A stretch of DNA of 64,000 nt from Vitrella brassicaformis (taxonomy: Eukaryota > Sar > Vitrellaceae): positions 65,764 through 129,763 of the forward strand of contig CDMY01000281.1 in the NCBI GenBank assembly GCA_001179505.1, in the 5' to 3' direction. A model generated the notes under the pieces. The model had not been told where the DNA came from. It made no database searches and saw only the letters and a list, made by a program, of their open reading frames with translations. A program made the translations under genes and the position numbers. The number at the start of each line of letters is the position of its first letter. The first letter of the stretch is position 1. Shown here one piece after another: positions 11,857-22,212 of the stretch.

Positions 11857-12747
11857 ATGCAGATCCCTCAGAGCATCGCTGCTGCTGCGGCCATCCTGAT
11901 TGTTGCCTCCATCACCCCGTCTGAGGGCGCTTTAACTCGACACGACGTTAACGCCGCCAGGCCCGTGAAGTTCCGTCAAGGTGAGCAGTTCCTGCAGGGG
12001 ATGCGTGTGTCTCGTCTTTGAATGAATGGTGGGTGGGTGCAGCGTTGACGCAGAGGCTCGGGTCTCACGGCGATGGCATTGCCACCGACACTGTCAGCAG
12101 CATCCTGCAGAACGGCACAGGTGCGCCACCGCGTCTCGTCTCAGAGCTTCTGATGGTCAGATGGATGGGCGCGTGTTGCCGTGTGTGCAGCTGAGCAAGA
12201 ATGGACGCTCGACTGCAGTGGACACACACGTGAGCTCATGGGGGAGAGAGTGAGTGAGGCACCCTTCCAACAGCTGCCATCTCTGGTTGCAATGCGCGAC
12301 ATCAGGTTGCTCTCTGTCCGAGCCATGCACGGCGGGTGCCGGAGGAGACATGTTTGAGATGTTCCAGGAGTGCTACACCAAAAAGACTTTCCTAGACGTG
12401 CTGACCGACAAGTTCCGCGGGGCCATCAAGGACGGCAGTGCGCTGACTCTGAGGCAGCAGGTAAGAGCATCTATCGATCATGCTCGTCTTGAGCAATGTT
12501 TCCGGATGTCTGTACGTGTGGGTGTGTATGCGTCAGTGCACCCGTGCAAGCCGCAAGAAGGCCACTGACCAGTACTTCAAGGCCCTTCAGGTGAGCTCGT
12601 ACCAGTGTGTGTGAGGACGCGCTCTGTGTCTCTGTCTCGTGTCAGATGAGTGAACACTACAACGGCTCCTACTACAGAAGAGCTCTGGGTCAGATCGATT
12701 CCGTCTTTGCCGACTGCGAGTGCTGCATCAAGGAGACGGCAGTCTGA
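11857..12747 (+). CDS. Small secreted cysteine-containing protein, unknown function
   Basis: Exons: 11857-11980, 12043-12120, 12191-12229, 12306-12460, 12537-12590, 12646-12747; 183 aa. It starts with a clear signal peptide (MQIPQSIAAAAAILIVAS, likely cleaved near SEG-A), and has no later membrane segment. The mature part has about eight Cys, including LDCSGHTRCSLSEPC and DCECC near the C-terminus, and helical amphipathic stretches (MFEMFQECYTKKTFLDVL). It is probably secreted or routed through the endomembrane system. I do not recognise the family. An in-frame Met at 11800 exists, but starting at 11857 gives the normal signal-peptide form. Confidence 0.7.
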
Positions 12748-13324
12748 CCAACTGACTGATTGAACAAGAGCCTCAAGGGCGGGCAAACAGACCGACCCGA
12801 CATTAATTCTCAAGTTACATGCACAACAGAATCTTATCCTTATCGACAGACACTGTTCGAGAGACATTGGGTCAGCTCAAAGGGAAGGAGGAAGTGCCAG
12901 TCTGTCAGACATTGCCTTGCATCGCACAACACCAGAGGACAGCTCCTGTCACCAACCAGGAGCCACGGCCAAGCGTGAGTGACCACCCCTCCCTCCAGAT
13001 CTCTGTGCGCGTGCAGAAATCAACGCAACGAGGGAGGGGAAAAACTTCGGTGCGCACACCGGTCGATGACCGATCGTATGAGCGTTAGTCGGGACCCCCC
13101 CTCCCCACCCCGTCGTCAGCCAGCTACCACAGTAAGTACGTCACACACAACACTTACTAACAGTCACCCTCTACCGACAGACAATACAGTTCGTTCTCCA
13201 AAGCACCACATGTAAGACCTGGCCTGGCCACCGATACATCAGAAAAACTCGTGCACTTGAAATACCCGGACGTTGCCATGCCACAGACATACTCATGAGC
13301 CAAAAAACCGCTCCGAGTGGTCAG
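12748..13324. other. Intergenic, no gene seen
   Basis: Between convergent 3' ends of the secreted-protein and flavoprotein genes. No repeats of note and no spliced frame found. Confidence 0.5.
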
Positions 13325-14857
13325 TCAGTAAGTGAAGCTCTCCGTCATGATTCGGTCGGACGGCATGCCGCATCTCGCGAGCGTCGCCGTGACCTCCTCC
13401 ATGAAGGTCTCTGCCCCACACACACCCACAGCTGCTGTCGCTGTCAGTGGTCTCCTCAGACCCTCCGGTGGTGTCGTAGATGTACTCGATGGGCCGCATG
13501 CACCTGCCCGCCCACATGAGCAGCCCGCCCCTCTCCATGACCCGCCTAATGCAGCCCTCGTCGCCGCCCATCTCGCCAGCAGACCCACAGCCGCCTCCCG
13601 GGCCTTGCAGGTACACGCCGCCCAGCCTCTCTGCCACTCGCTGCACCCGGCCCTTGTCAGCTCGCGTGATGGCCAGCGCCACAACCAGCTTGAACGGCAG
13701 GCTGCCGCTGTCGTCTTGGTCTTGCTGGTCTGCGAGCAGCTCGAGCAGCTCCTGGAAGAACGGAATGCTGGTGATCGATCGCGAGAAGTGCAGGTAGACA
13801 ACAGTGCCCCTGTAATTGCCAGCCGAGAGGAGGCCGCGCAAAGAGGCGATGCATGGCGTGGCGCCCACGCCGGCAGAGAGGAGCATGACGGCTGGTGAGT
13901 GGTGCTGGGGGGCCGGGGGGACGAGGGAGGGGCGCAGCTCCGGGGGGTGGTTGGGGGATGCCGGCCATGCAGAGAACAGACTGAACTCTCTGTTTATTTA
14001 ATGAAACCAACACGACAGACAGATTGCGAGTGAAGTGAGTCCCTCCCTGTGTGTGGCCCATCCACTCACTCCCTCACTCACCCAGCGATTCCGTCCATCT
14101 GGAGTGTGTGTCCCTCCTTGAGCATGGGGTGCATCTTGGGCGTGATCAGCCCGCCCTCCTGCCGACGCACCGATATCTCCACCCACCGCTGCCCCGCCGA
14201 CACGATCACCGAACTGATCGTCCACGTTCGCACCACCTGGCCGCCATCACACCACACAACACAACACAACACAGCCCGCCACTGCATCACTCCCTCCCTC
14301 CAGCCACGGCAGTCAGTCTCTCTCACCTTGTCTGTGAGCCCCCAGCCCAGGTTGATGTCAGGGCCGAATGAGAAGATGGCGTACTGGCCAGGGAGGTGGG
14401 CCAGCGTGCCCTCGCCCTCCACTAGCAGCCGGAAGGTGCGGATGTCGGGCGTCTCGGGGCGAACGCCCACAACCGTCGCCTTCTTCGGCCACTTGGACGC
14501 CGACCCCTCTCCGTCAACCTGACCCATCTCTGTAGGTAGAAGGATGAGATGACAGAGGCACCACACACACACACACACACACATTGGTACAGGTGCAGTC
14601 GGCTGTGCACCACACCCACGCACCCATCTTTGCGAATGAGTGCCACTTGCGCCACGGCCTTGTCAGTGACGGCAAAGTTGTACGGCGAGTAGTCGAGGAA
14701 CGTCCACTTGAGGGGCAGCGGGGGCAGCAGGCGGCCCTCTTCGAGCGTGACTCTGACGGCCCTCTGTGCGCCCGGCAGGTGGGCGATGGACGACGGCTCC
14801 GTGATGATCTCTGCACGGCCCGTCAGCTGCAGCATGGCGCCACTCCTGACACACACA

Positions 14858-14891
<34 letters not shown>

Positions 14892-16177
14892 TATGGATGG
14901 ATGACGCACGCACCGCGGGTACTGACCTGAAGTCCACAACGAGTATTCCGGCCATTGGGACAACGACCAAGTTGCCGAGCGTCTACGTAAACACACACAC
15001 ACACACACACACACACATTGGAGCAGGCGCAAACAAAGAGCCCACACACATGCCAAGCAAGGCAGCTACGTTGAAGTGAAAGTTGCCGGTATAGTCGGGC
15101 CACTGGAATGTCCGCTCATCCAGCATCTCAATGAACCCGGGGCTTCCGCCTCGGTGCGACATGTCAACGCCCACACGTGGGTCGGCCATGTCTGCACCGC
15201 ACCACAACGCCCCGCCCACAGACAGACAACACACAGTGAGAGAGAATCCACAATCTCTGTGTCTGCCGCCCGTGTGTGTGTTGCCGACCTGCTTGTGGAG
15301 TGACGTTAGTGCTGGCGATCCAGAAGCAGTCGGCGAGTGTGAGCATCTTGGTGTGCAGCGGGCTGAAGGTCGTGAAAGACTCCACAGACGCGCCGCTGCC
15401 GGCCGCTGCCGAAGCATCGTACTGCACAAACAGCAAAAGGACACACAACAAATCTACAGATCTCCGGGCCTCGTGGTATCTGTGCTCGTGTGACCGACCT
15501 GTCCGAGCCGGGCGGTGATGTATTTCGGGCAGTTGCCGAAGCTCACGTCGGCCTCCATGCCCCATCTCCCCTCACCCACACCCACGATGGTCCCATTCAG
15601 CCGATTCCGGCGCCGCGTGTGGAGCTCCTGGCTCAGCACGCCCACCTTGCCTCCTTCTTTGACGCTCTCGGCGAAGACGTCCCCCTCGGCCACCGTTGAC
15701 GTGAACTGCAGCTGTGTGGGCGAGCGGCCTTTGATGAAGCCTGGCGGCCCTGCGAGCATTGACGCCCATGGGCGGCCTTTAGTGTCCTGTGTGCCGACGA
15801 GTATGTAGGGGAGCTTCTCGTAGAGCTCGATGTGCTGCGGAGGGATGAAGCGACGGTTGACGATGCGACCGAAGTCCTGAGGGGAGGGCACCCACACACA
15901 CGCAAAGGACGATGTCACTGGTGCGTGTGTTGTGCTGTGCCGCGCTGCGTTTGGCTTACTTGCAGCTTGTGGAACTCCTCAGCGGGCATGAACTGTTGCT
16001 GCAGCTGACGCTCGGCGTCCTGCACAGATATGACGGACAGACAGACAGGCAGGCACAGTTGGTGCGTGTTAGGTGTAGTTTATGTGTGTGCTGTGCCTGT
16101 CTGTGCGTGTGTACGTGGAACGGTGACGGCGTTGCGGGGTCTTTGTAGTCCCATCTGTACGTCTGCACCAGCGCCAT
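13325..16177 (-). CDS. PNPOx-like / ferredoxin-NADP reductase-like flavoprotein fusion
   Basis: Exons downward: 16115-16177, 15960-16019, 15499-15876, 15289-15421, 15070-15191, 14927-14982, 14616-14845, 14327-14529, 14082-14236, 13589-13980, 13325-13440; about 635 aa. N-terminal half: split-barrel FMN-binding fold of the pyridoxamine-phosphate-oxidase superfamily (GTQDTKGRPWASMLAG, CPKYITAR, VGVDMSHRGGSPGFIE, FNTLGNLVVVPMAGILV). C-terminal half: FNR-type reductase with the FAD-binding RTWTISS motif, the nucleotide-binding LLSAGVGATP, and the terminal VCGAETFMEEV...MTESF. No 2Fe-2S domain follows. Such fusions are annotated as FAD/FMN oxidoreductases of unknown substrate. Doubt: the last junction. 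The frame changes between 13589 and 13440; I model a 148-base intron, but a frameshift is possible. Confidence 0.8.
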
Positions 16178-16420
16178 GATCTCGTTCTCCTCTCAGCCAG
16201 TCAGTTGGTTCAGATGTGACTTCAACAAATGGCCCTCTCTCGGACGAGATGCCAACACGAGTCAATATCTTCTCGCTTGCTGATATAGCAGCCGCCCTGT
16301 CCTGACCGCAGCATCATCTTCCTCCCTCCTTTCGTCTCGTCACAAAGGAGCCTTTGACGATCCTGGCACAGACGCACCCCGGCCGCGCCTCCCTGGCCGT
16401 GTTTAAGAAATTAAGCCGCC

Positions 16421-19122
16421 ATGTGGTCGCCGGCGGTGTGGTTAGCGTTGGTCATCGCTCCGTTGATGTCGGTTCGGTGCGCTCCTCCACAGAGCGTGAA
16501 GCCAGGGGGGCTACGTGCGTCAGATGAGTGCAGCAAGCCGGTGTGGCAAGATCTGGCCGATGAGATGGGGACGATGGTCGCCATGCTGAAAACGAAGCAA
16601 CTCGCGCAGTTGACGGTGAGCTGATTCGGTGTGATGGAGAGGGAGAGATGAGAGATCCACTTCCTCATTCAGTTCATTCTCTGTGTGCTGTGCTGTGCTG
16701 TGTCAGCGTCGGTTGAGTGAGTGGCTGTATCGGCTTGTCGGCAGCACACGTGTGGCCTTTGAGTGTGGCACGGCCGTGGCGGCCCTGTTCAACCTCCTCA
16801 CACACACATACACACAGCAGGCAAGCCCACCCAGCGCCTGTGCCACGGGCGCCTCTGTGTACTGTATGTGTCGGTGTCTTTGGCCATGCATCATGATGTC
16901 TGTCTGCAGGGTCTCTATGTGCGCGCCCTCCGCACCATGCAGCTGGCCGTGGCCTTTGCCGCAATGGACTACCAGAACAAAGGCATGGACCACACACGCG
17001 TGTGCCGTTGTCGTTGGTTGGACCTGTGTGTGTGTGTGTGTGTGTGTCGGTGCGGTGGGTTGGTGGATGGTTTCTCAGGTGAGGAGTACGTTGACCGTTC
17101 TCCGTGGCCGGTGCAGTGGCTGACGCTGACGGAGGACGTCCAGAAGCTCAAAATGCTCCTCCACCAGGTGAGGTGACTTGCGCGACCAGAACTGAGTGAG
17201 CACCACAGCCTGCCTGACGGCACTCACTCGTTCATCAGATAGAAGCAGACGCCCAGCCGTGGCGCGCCCAGCCACTGACAGAGAGCTTAGGTAGGTACAA
17301 AACTGATATACCCAAAAAGTCATTCGATGGATGGCATACCGTTTTCTCGTCTCTAGCAGAGGAGCGTTCTTCTCTTTCGTCGTCGTCGGCGGCCAACTTG
17401 AGCATCAGCATCGCGACGGTGTGCGAGTACGACAGGAGGGTGACCCGGCTGGCTGAGTGGTCGCTCGCCAACAAGAAGGCCTACGCCGACGCGCACGGCT
17501 ACCACCTCACACACCACACACACAGCCCCACCCTCAACCTCACCATCGACGGTACTGAAGTGACTTGACTCACTCACTCGACACACACGCACACGCACCC
17601 CATATACTTCCGCTCTTGCTTGTGCTGCATGCAGATGGCGCCCCTCCCGCCGACCGCCCAGCCGCCTGGGGCAAGGTCGACGCCGTGCTGGGTGAGCTGC
17701 TCACGGGCCAGTACGACTGGGTGGTGTGGATGGACTGCGACGCCTTCATCCACAACCCCGCCATCCGCGTACAAGACCTCATCCATCGGGCAGGCGGGCA
17801 GACGGGAAAGCTGGCTGGGGAGGAGTTTGGCCGGATTGCTCGGCGGTTTGGCCGATGCACCACCACCAGTACCACCAGCGGCAGCAGCGGCGGCAGGAAG
17901 GGTGTGAGTGGTGGCGTGACGACCGTCAAGTGTGACGGCGGGTGCGGGGCTGGGCTTGGGGCTGGGCTTGGGGCTGGGCTTGGGGGTGGGAAGGCGTGTG
18001 ACGTGGCTGCTGCATCGGTTTGGGCGTCTGCGAATGGAGAGGCAAAAAGGTGTGCCAGCACAGCGCACAGCCAGGAGGCAGGACAGAGTGCATCCATTCC
18101 ATCTGTCTGTCTGTGGTCGTGCTTGTGTGTGTGTGCTGCAGTGGTGGTGGGCCTGTGTGGGAGCCCCTGCAGCTGTTTGACCACCAGCAGGTCAGTCAGG
18201 TGCTGTGCTGCGGGTGAAGCGACTGCCTGTGTGTGTCCAGCAAAACAAATGCGACCACTGCCCTGCCGCTTTGGCTTTCCACAGGTTGAGCTGATCGCAT
18301 CTGAGGACGGCCTGATGCTCAACACAGGCACTGCGTCTCACAACAAGGAAGCTCTGGTGGACACGTGTCGGTGTGTGCGGTTAGTGCCTGCAGGTGTGTG
18401 GATGGTTCGGGCCTCCGAGTGGTCGGCGTCTTTGCTACAGGGTGTGCGGGCGATGACCTTCGCCGACAACCCCGTGACACGCCACCCCTGGTGGGAACAA
18501 ACCGCTATGGTAAGTGAGAATCAACACGCCAACAAAAACACACACTTCTCCTTGACTGAATTCCGTCTGACAGCTGTATTTGCTGTTGCTTCCGTTCGTT
18601 CTGGCGGCTGCCAGCCGTCACGACACAAAGCCGGCGGACCACACACACGAAGGTTGGTCACCCACCCACTCACAGCCCGAGAGAGAGAGAGACAAGTCTC
18701 ACTCACTCATCAGTCAGTCAATTTGCGTTGGGTTTGTGTGTGTGGTGTGGTCACTGTGGTGCCAGACGGGTGGGGCTTCGCGCCGAGTGTCCGGCTGCTG
18801 CCCCAGCGGCACATCAACTCCTACCCCCCACTCATCGCCAGCAAACTCGCCTCACACGCACACGTCGATGAGGTATATGCGTCAGTGGGAGGGAGCCTTG
18901 GCGAGTTGGTGTAGATGTGTCTGCCTGTGCGTGTATGTCTGTGTGTCTGTCTGTCTGTCTGTCTGTGTGTCTGTGTGTGTGTGTGATCAGGGTGACTGGA
19001 TCGTGGCCTTCAATGGGTGCAGGGTATACTCGTCCCAGGAGGTGTGCAACGCCTTGTTTGAGAGCTACTACCACCGGGCGAAGGCGAAGCTAGAGAGGTG
19101 GAAGCAGGAGCGGAAGGTTTAG
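16421..19122 (+). CDS. GT34 family glycosyltransferase (galactosyl transferase GMA12/MNN10 type)
   Basis: Exons: 16421-16615, 16707-16820, 16910-17006, 17079-17167, 17239-17290, 17360-17551, 17635-18049, 18142-18190, 18285-18327, 18394-18509, 18574-18652, 18766-18872, 18991-19122; about 559 aa. It begins with a signal or anchor segment (MWSPAVWLALVIAPLMSV), as expected for a Golgi enzyme. The catalytic part shows ATVCEYDRRV, NKKAYADAHGY, the metal/nucleotide-sugar DxD motif in WVVWMDCDAFIHNP, GLMLNTGVWMVRASEWS, HPWWEQTAM, and GDWIVAFNGC, the usual GT34 order. The region after the DxD has a long low-complexity insert with three GLGA repeats. Two junctions (16820 and 18327) use GC donors in my model. 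Exon 3 end is the least certain. Confidence 0.85.
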
Positions 19123-19640
19123 GAGCACCAGGGCCTTGAACGAAACCATCGGACAAACACACCGATTTGTGTGTGTGTGTGTGTGTGTGAGCGTGTGAGC
19201 GTGTCGGTCTCTCGGATCATGAGTCACATCGCGTTAACACACAGAGTCCCCAAGTAGTAATCTTTGCCACAAATCGCACAGACAGCCATCTATATCCCTC
19301 AATCTCTCACTGACTGAAAAAAGACAACGGCCGGCCCTTTGACTGTGAGTGGTCATGCCCACCCCCGTCCATCGCTCGGCTGGCCACTGACTGAGTGTAT
19401 CCTACAGCGCATCGGTAGCAAAAAGTGCCCGCACCAAAGTCGCCCCCCCCCACACACACACACGACCACCCGAGAGGGGCATGCATGGCACACAACACAC
19501 ATGAGAAAGAAACCACACACACACACACACACACTCAGGCCGTTCCTCCACTTGGAGGCCCCAAACCCTGAGTGCGTGCCGTGCACATGAGCAAACAGCA
19601 CTGGCGGACACCTGCCTGCCCACCGAGACACACATCACAT
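19123..19640. other. Intergenic between convergent genes
   Basis: Contains a short TG run (19168-19190) and CA runs (19450-19465, 19515-19535). No gene seen. Confidence 0.5.
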
Positions 19641-22012
19641 TCAGACGGCCGCCGCAAGAGAGGTGCCTCCACCTCCACCACCCAGCTGGTCATCGTCAGC
19701 TGGCTGCAGTGGGTTGCCGATCACCTCGGGCGCCACGCTGATGGCGTAGCTGTCCTGCCGGTGACTGCCAGAGAGCCGCAGCACGCGAGCCAACGACAGG
19801 AGCCTCGCCGCGCCCCCGCTCCCACTCCCGTTGCCGATGACCACCCGCCGCCGCTGCCGCCTCAATCTTCTCTCTCGGCGCCTTCTCCTTCGCGCGCGTC
19901 GCAGCCAGCGAATGCTGAAAAGCCCCCACACAAAGGCCGTCTGCTGCTGCTGTTGATGGTGCTGATGTTGTTGCTGCTGCTGCTGCTGCTGGTTGGCGGC
20001 TGTGGTCGCTGTCGAGAAGAGGGAGAGGGTCCTGAGAGGGTGTCTGCGACATCGCCTGTGCACAAGGTAGCAGAACTCCCCCATCGCCATGGACACGCTG
20101 TCGAGGAACCGGTCGATTCTGCTGCACGAGGCAGAGAGGTAGGGCCCCCGGGCAGGGAAGAACGAGTTGTCGCTGCCCTGACGCTCGTTGGTGAGCGATG
20201 ATGAGCGGGCAGAGGGCGGGGCGAACCATGAGGCGTCGGTGGGCGACGCGAGGGACTGGGCGATGAACCATGAGTGCAGGCAGCTGTAAAGGACCAGGAA
20301 GACCACCATGAACGGCAGGGCCACTTGGCCGTACTTCCACCTCAACACACGCACGCACACCCACACACACGCATCAACGTCTCCCTCTCTTCTCTCTCTC
20401 TCTCTCTCTCTGACTCTCTGTTTCTCACGTGAAAAATGCCGCCGAATACGCCGCGAGAAGCGAGACCCACCGTGCCGTCCACACTAGGCCGAACCCCGAG
20501 TTGAGCACGTGTGAGGAGTAGTGTTGCGTGCCGTCCCCGCTGCTGCCGCCCTCATTCTTGAAGAACCTCTTGAGCCAGCACAGAGGGTAGAGCCGGGCGA
20601 TGTCGAGCTCGATGTCCCAGAAGAGCATGGCGCCCGTGTAGAAGAAGAAGTAGACCAGGTCGAAGGACTGACCCAGGTGGGCCGGCGTCAGGGTCAGACC
20701 TGACGAGACGAATGAAAAAAGACAGCAACGAGAGCACACCCATATGCGTGTGTGTATGTGCCATGCCAGCCAGAAGTCCAATCCAGGTTCCCTCACTCAC
20801 CGAATCGCGCAATGGCGAAGTAGTGGAGATACTCCATCACAGCCAGGGCCGTCAGCATCGTCATCTCACGCGAACCACTGCCAGTGACAAAACCAGGCCA
20901 CCCTCGCGTCAGCCGGAGGAACGATACCCTTAGCCGCAGGGCGACCAACGACACGAAGGCGATGGCGTACTGGAGGGCCAGGCGGGTGCTGCGCGGGGAG
21001 GGTGCGGGGGCGGCGCACTGGCCTTTGTGGAAGTCAGTGTAGGTGCAATGGGGGGGCAGCCTCTGCGCGGTTAGCCAGAAGATGGCCGTCAGCATGTAGA
21101 GAACCAGGTGGCAAAGCGTCAGCCATGAGCGGACCTGAGAGAGAGACAACACAAACCAACCAGCGAGTTTGATGTGTGTGTGGCGCTCGTTGGAATGCAT
21201 TGGTCTCTCATGACACGCAGTCAGTCAGATTCACTCACCAGTGGGATCTTGGGCAGCCACTGCGGCACGGAAGGCGCAGTGCACCCCGCCACTCGGTCCC
21301 ACTTGCGCGCCATCCGCCGAGAGGCCATCGCCACACTCACCATCCCCCCCACGACAGCCACAAGCGCCGCACCAAACACACCAACCGCCACAAAGAGAAG
21401 CGCATCAGCAGCCCACGGCGCCACGAGCATCGCCAGCAGCACCACCAACCACACACCGGCACCCAGCCCCCTCATCCCCAGCTGAAAGGCCCATATGTCA
21501 GTGCTGACCACCTTTTCCTGCAGGGCACCGCGGTCCTTGTGCAGGCACCTCCGCTTCAGCCTGGATATGTGGTCCGTCCACAGTATCTGAAACATGGCCG
21601 GGGCGTCCTCGAGGGATCTGGTGAGCTGCCTGAGCTGCGGGGTGCACTGGGACAGACGCAGCAGGTCCAGTGGCGCACAAAACCGCAGCAAGGTCTCCTT
21701 CAGCCCCTCCGTCTGGACGACGCCCTCGAAGTTCACGTCGCTGTCGCTGTCGCTGCGGCTGTTGGCAGATGGGGGCTGTGCCGCAGCCTGTGCGTCCTGT
21801 GGTTGGGGTGCATTCGCCGTCAGTGCATGCTGCTGTGCGGATGGCTGTGACATCGGTGTGCCTGTCGGACGGAGGCCCCTCATGCTGACGCGGCAGAAGT
21901 AAGACGAGCGACGGAGCCCAGTGCGGATGCGCGCGCGCGAAGATGATCTTCGCTCCATTGTCGCAGGCATGGATGCCACACCAGCACCAGCAGGTTGGAG
22001 GTGAGACCTCAA
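19641..22012 (-). CDS. Polytopic membrane protein with F-box-like N-terminal segment, unknown function
   Basis: Exons downward: 21239-22012, 20801-21134, 20429-20699, 19641-20340; about 692 aa. Near residue 115 a stretch (LLRFCAPLDLLRLSQCTPQL) resembles a degenerate F-box, but I cannot confirm it. About seven or eight hydrophobic segments follow: GVWLVVLLAMLVAPWAADA and LLFVAVGVFGAALVAVVGG in exon 1, CHLVLYMLTAIFWLTA and ALQYAIAFVSLVALRL in exon 2, LVYFFFYTGAMLFW and SLLAAYSAAFF in exon 3, and ALPFMVVFLVLYSCLHSWF in exon 4. The C-terminal tail is basic with a Gln/His run (CTG/TTG triplets near 19940-19990) and an Arg-rich block. Start could be any of several Met codons between 22012 and 21883; the family is not recognised. 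Confidence 0.65.
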
Positions 22013-22212
22013 GCTCGCACGACCTCGGGGCTTGAGTGACGACTGTTTCAGGACTCGTTGGACGTGCTTGCATCTCTCAGATCAGTGTCACTGACGACAC
22101 CCTTTCACAAGGTGGGCTGAGTTTCACCGGAACAGACAGCAGCGCAGCCTTGATGATTTCCCTGCCTTGCCTTGCCTGCAGGTGGTGTGGAGCGACTGTG
22201 AGTGAAGATAAT

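Noticed and set aside
16857-16909. 53-base GT-AG intron in the GT34 gene
   Set aside because: The GC donor at 16821 (CAG|GCAAGC) gives an intron of normal length and avoids an 11-residue low-quality extension; the shorter one remains possible.
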